Assembly (NCBI RefSeq): GCF_000234355.1
Contig: NZ_AGQV01000001.1
Span: 682,001-746,000 of the forward strand
Direction of reading: 5' to 3'
Length of the DNA stretch: 64,000 nucleotides
Source of the DNA: Gluconobacter morbifer G707
Lineage (GTDB): Bacteria; Pseudomonadota; Alphaproteobacteria; Acetobacterales; Acetobacteraceae
Positions 62,562 to 64,000 of the stretch are shown piece after piece (the first letter of the stretch is position 1; every line of letters starts with the position of its first letter). Under the pieces are notes generated by a model. That model was given only the letters and a program-made list of their open reading frames with translations. It was not told where the DNA came from and did not search any database. The position numbers were made by a program, and so were the translations under genes.

Positions 62562-63663
62562 TGTTTTCCCGGCGCAGCCTGTTCCGGAAGACGTCCCGGG
62601 CGGCTGGCGCTTTCTGTTCATAGGCATCGACAATGCGGCTGACCAGCGGATGGCGCACCACATCTTCGGAAGAAAAGCGTGTAATGCCGATTCCCTTGAT
62701 GCCTTCGAGGGTCTCGACCGCTTCCCGCAGCCCGGATGACACACCGGAGGGAAGGTCGATCTGGCTCAGATCACCTGTCACCGCCATGCGCGTTCCTTCC
62801 CCCAGACGGGTAAGGAACATTTTCATCTGGGCCGGGGTCGTATTCTGGGCTTCATCCAGAATGACGTAGGAATGAGCCAGCGTCCGTCCGCGCATGAAAG
62901 CGAGCGGCGCCACCTCGATTTCCCCTGTTCCCATGCGCCGGACGACCTGATCGCCTGGCATCATGTCATTGAGGGCGTCGTAGAGCGGACGCAGATACGG
63001 ATCGATCTTCTCGCGCATGTCACCCGGCAGGAAGCCGAGACGTTCTCCGGCTTCAACCGCCGGGCGCGAAAGAATGATCCGGTCCACCTGTCCGGCCAGC
63101 AGCATGCCTACGGCCTGAGCTACAGCCAGATAGGTCTTGCCCGTTCCCGCTGGTCCGATCCCGAAAACCAGATCCGTGCGGGCCAGCATGTCCATGTAAG
63201 CTGCCTGACCGTGTGAGCGGGGCGCAATGACCCCGCGCTTGGTCCGGATGGCGGGCAGGTCCGTCAGTGGATCAGAGTTTTTCTCCGCCCGCTCGGGACG
63301 GCGGCGCTCATCGTGACGGTGCCGGGGCTGACGTGCGGCCGGCGCCGGGGAGGGAGAAGACGGCGTCCGGGCTTCACGGACGGGCAGGGCCGTCAGGCGG
63401 ATCACGCCATCGACCTGCGAACTGTCCAGCGTGCCACCCTGCTCAAGCTGGTTATACAGGGCGATAATCGCGGCCTGCGCCCGGCCTACGGCGTCATTTT
63501 CGCCGGAAATGGCGATCTTGTTGCCACGGCAGGAGAGACGGACGTCAAACCCCTCTTCCAGCCGCACGAGATGGCGGTCATGGTCGCCCAGCAGCCGCTG
63601 GAGGAGGATATTGTCGCTGAAGCGCAACGCGACCGTGCGGTTGCCTTCGGGACCGGAGTCCAT
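62530..63663 (-). CDS. ybeZ: PhoH-like ATPase/helicase (YbeZ)
   Basis: A 377-residue P-loop NTPase with Walker A GPAGTGKTY, Walker B VILDEAQNT, and LSRPAVEAGERLGFLPGD, VTGDLSQIDLP. A positively charged Pro-rich linker (PRHRHDERRRPERAE) joins the N-terminal KH-like part to the ATPase. It works with YbeY. ATG 63663 has no clear ribosome site; TTG 63696, overlapping the miaB stop, is an alternative. Confidence 0.93.
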   Translation of the reverse strand: MDSGPEGNRTVALRFSDNILLQRLLGDHDRHLVRLEEGFDVRLSCRGNKIAISGENDAVGRAQAAIIALYNQLEQGGTLDSSQVDGVIRLTALPVREARTPSSPSPAPAARQPRHRHDERRRPERAEKNSDPLTDLPAIRTKRGVIAPRSHGQAAYMDMLARTDLVFGIGPAGTGKTYLAVAQAVGMLLAGQVDRIILSRPAVEAGERLGFLPGDMREKIDPYLRPLYDALNDMMPGDQVVRRMGTGEIEVAPLAFMRGRTLAHSYVILDEAQNTTPAQMKMFLTRLGEGTRMAVTGDLSQIDLPSGVSSGLREAVETLEGIKGIGITRFSSEDVVRHPLVSRIVDAYEQKAPAARDVFRNRLRRENNGTSKSTRRH

Positions 63664-63689
63664 GGTTACAGGACGGGTCGGGGGTGTTG

Positions 63690-64000
63690 TCAGCAAGCGG
63701 AAGCTGTCTCCCGGATCAGAGTGCCGCGAAGGGAATTTGTGTGGCGTGCGGTGATGGCCACTTTCACGATGGAACCGATCAGATGGTCCGGCCCATCGAA
63801 ATGGACGGGCTGGAGGTAAGGGGAGCGCCCGGAAAGCTGCCCGGGCAGACGGCCCCGTCCGGTGATTAGGATGTCCTGCATGGTCCCGACCAGGTCGGCA
63901 TTGAAGGCATCCTGCTGCTCACGCAGGAGGGCCTGCAGTTCGGCGAGGCGACGGTCTTTCACGTCCTCGGGGACCTGCATCGGCTGTCCGGCAGCGGGTG
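63690..64000 (-). CDS. miaB: tRNA 2-methylthio-N6-isopentenyladenosine synthase MiaB, C-terminal end
   Basis: Only the last 103 codons are in the window; the catalytic domain lies beyond the right edge. The visible part reads AAGQPMQVPEDVKDRRLAEL, matching the MiaB TRAM-domain approach, then GTMQDILITGRGRLPGQLSGRSPYLQPVHFDG, a TRAM domain. It is followed by phoH, the conserved order. The radical-SAM portion cannot be examined here. Confidence 0.85.
   Translation of the reverse strand, partial: PAAGQPMQVPEDVKDRRLAELQALLREQQDAFNADLVGTMQDILITGRGRLPGQLSGRSPYLQPVHFDGPDHLIGSIVKVAITARHTNSLRGTLIRETASAC

Noticed and set aside
1-64000. CRISPR arrays, insertion sequences, prophage, toxin-antitoxin or defence islands
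   Set aside because: I looked for direct repeats, transposase motifs, integrases and short paired genes and found none beyond the duplications described.

Overview
This 64 kb window is a tightly packed piece of alphaproteobacterial chromosome, about 60 percent GC. It most probably comes from an acetic acid bacterium (Acetobacteraceae; Gluconobacter or a close relative is my best guess). That call rests on alphaproteobacterial gene orders (YfgM/BamB/Der; DsbA next to smc; MiaB/PhoH/YbeY/CorC; LpxL/LpxK/WaaA), a long-chain polyprenyl diphosphate synthase of the ubiquinone-10 type, and gene styles usual in that family. No rRNA, insertion sequence, phage or CRISPR array was seen. Almost everything is housekeeping. 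I found no convincing undescribed defence or biosynthetic system; the oddities are fusions, tandem paralogues, split gene clusters and regulatory DNA.

Layout. 0-11 kb: lysine and arginine synthesis genes (lysA, argH with the tiny lptM), cytidine deaminase, a secreted trypsin-like protease, a single-domain response regulator, two identical tRNA-Arg(ACG) genes, guaA, a CHRD protein, an HNH protein, gluQ and two tandem TlpA-like thioredoxins. 11-19.3 kb: a run of translationally coupled genes (N-formylglutamate amidohydrolase, aroE, coaE, dnaQ, two glycosyltransferases, an asparagine synthase and dihydroorotase). 19.3-23.7 kb: secreted proteins, then YfgM-like/BamB/Der. 23.9-26.7 kb: two major-facilitator transporters. 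26.7-34.4 kb: a methyltransferase, ubiA, rsmE, gshA, membrane ferritin MbfA, LolA, rsmI and an LppC-type lipoprotein. 34.5-39.6 kb: lipid A and Kdo genes (lpxL, lpxK and a fused DUF374-WaaA) plus a secreted lectin-fold protein. 39.6-44.4 kb: universal stress protein, pdxH, fabI, aroC and OsmC. 44.6-48.1 kb: ribonucleotide reductase nrdA and nrdB behind a paired NrdR operator. 48-55 kb: tRNA methyltransferase, prenyl synthase, murI, pyrE, gltA, a SixA-like phosphatase, chorismate mutase and a metallophosphatase. 55-64 kb: a very large smc, two tandem DsbA-like oxidoreductases, and corC, ybeY, phoH and the end of miaB.

How the genes work together. Envelope biogenesis dominates. It includes lipid A acylation, phosphorylation and Kdo transfer, LptM, LolA, BamB, LppC, MurI, glycosyltransferases and several periplasmic thiol oxidoreductases. 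Nucleotide supply (cdd, guaA, pyrC, pyrE, nrdAB) and the shikimate route (aroE, aroC, chorismate mutase) are scattered among these. Stop and start codons of neighbouring genes overlap repeatedly (ATGA or TGATG), so translational coupling is widespread, and I used it to choose several starts. All functions are inferred from recognisable motifs and family knowledge; no database search was run.
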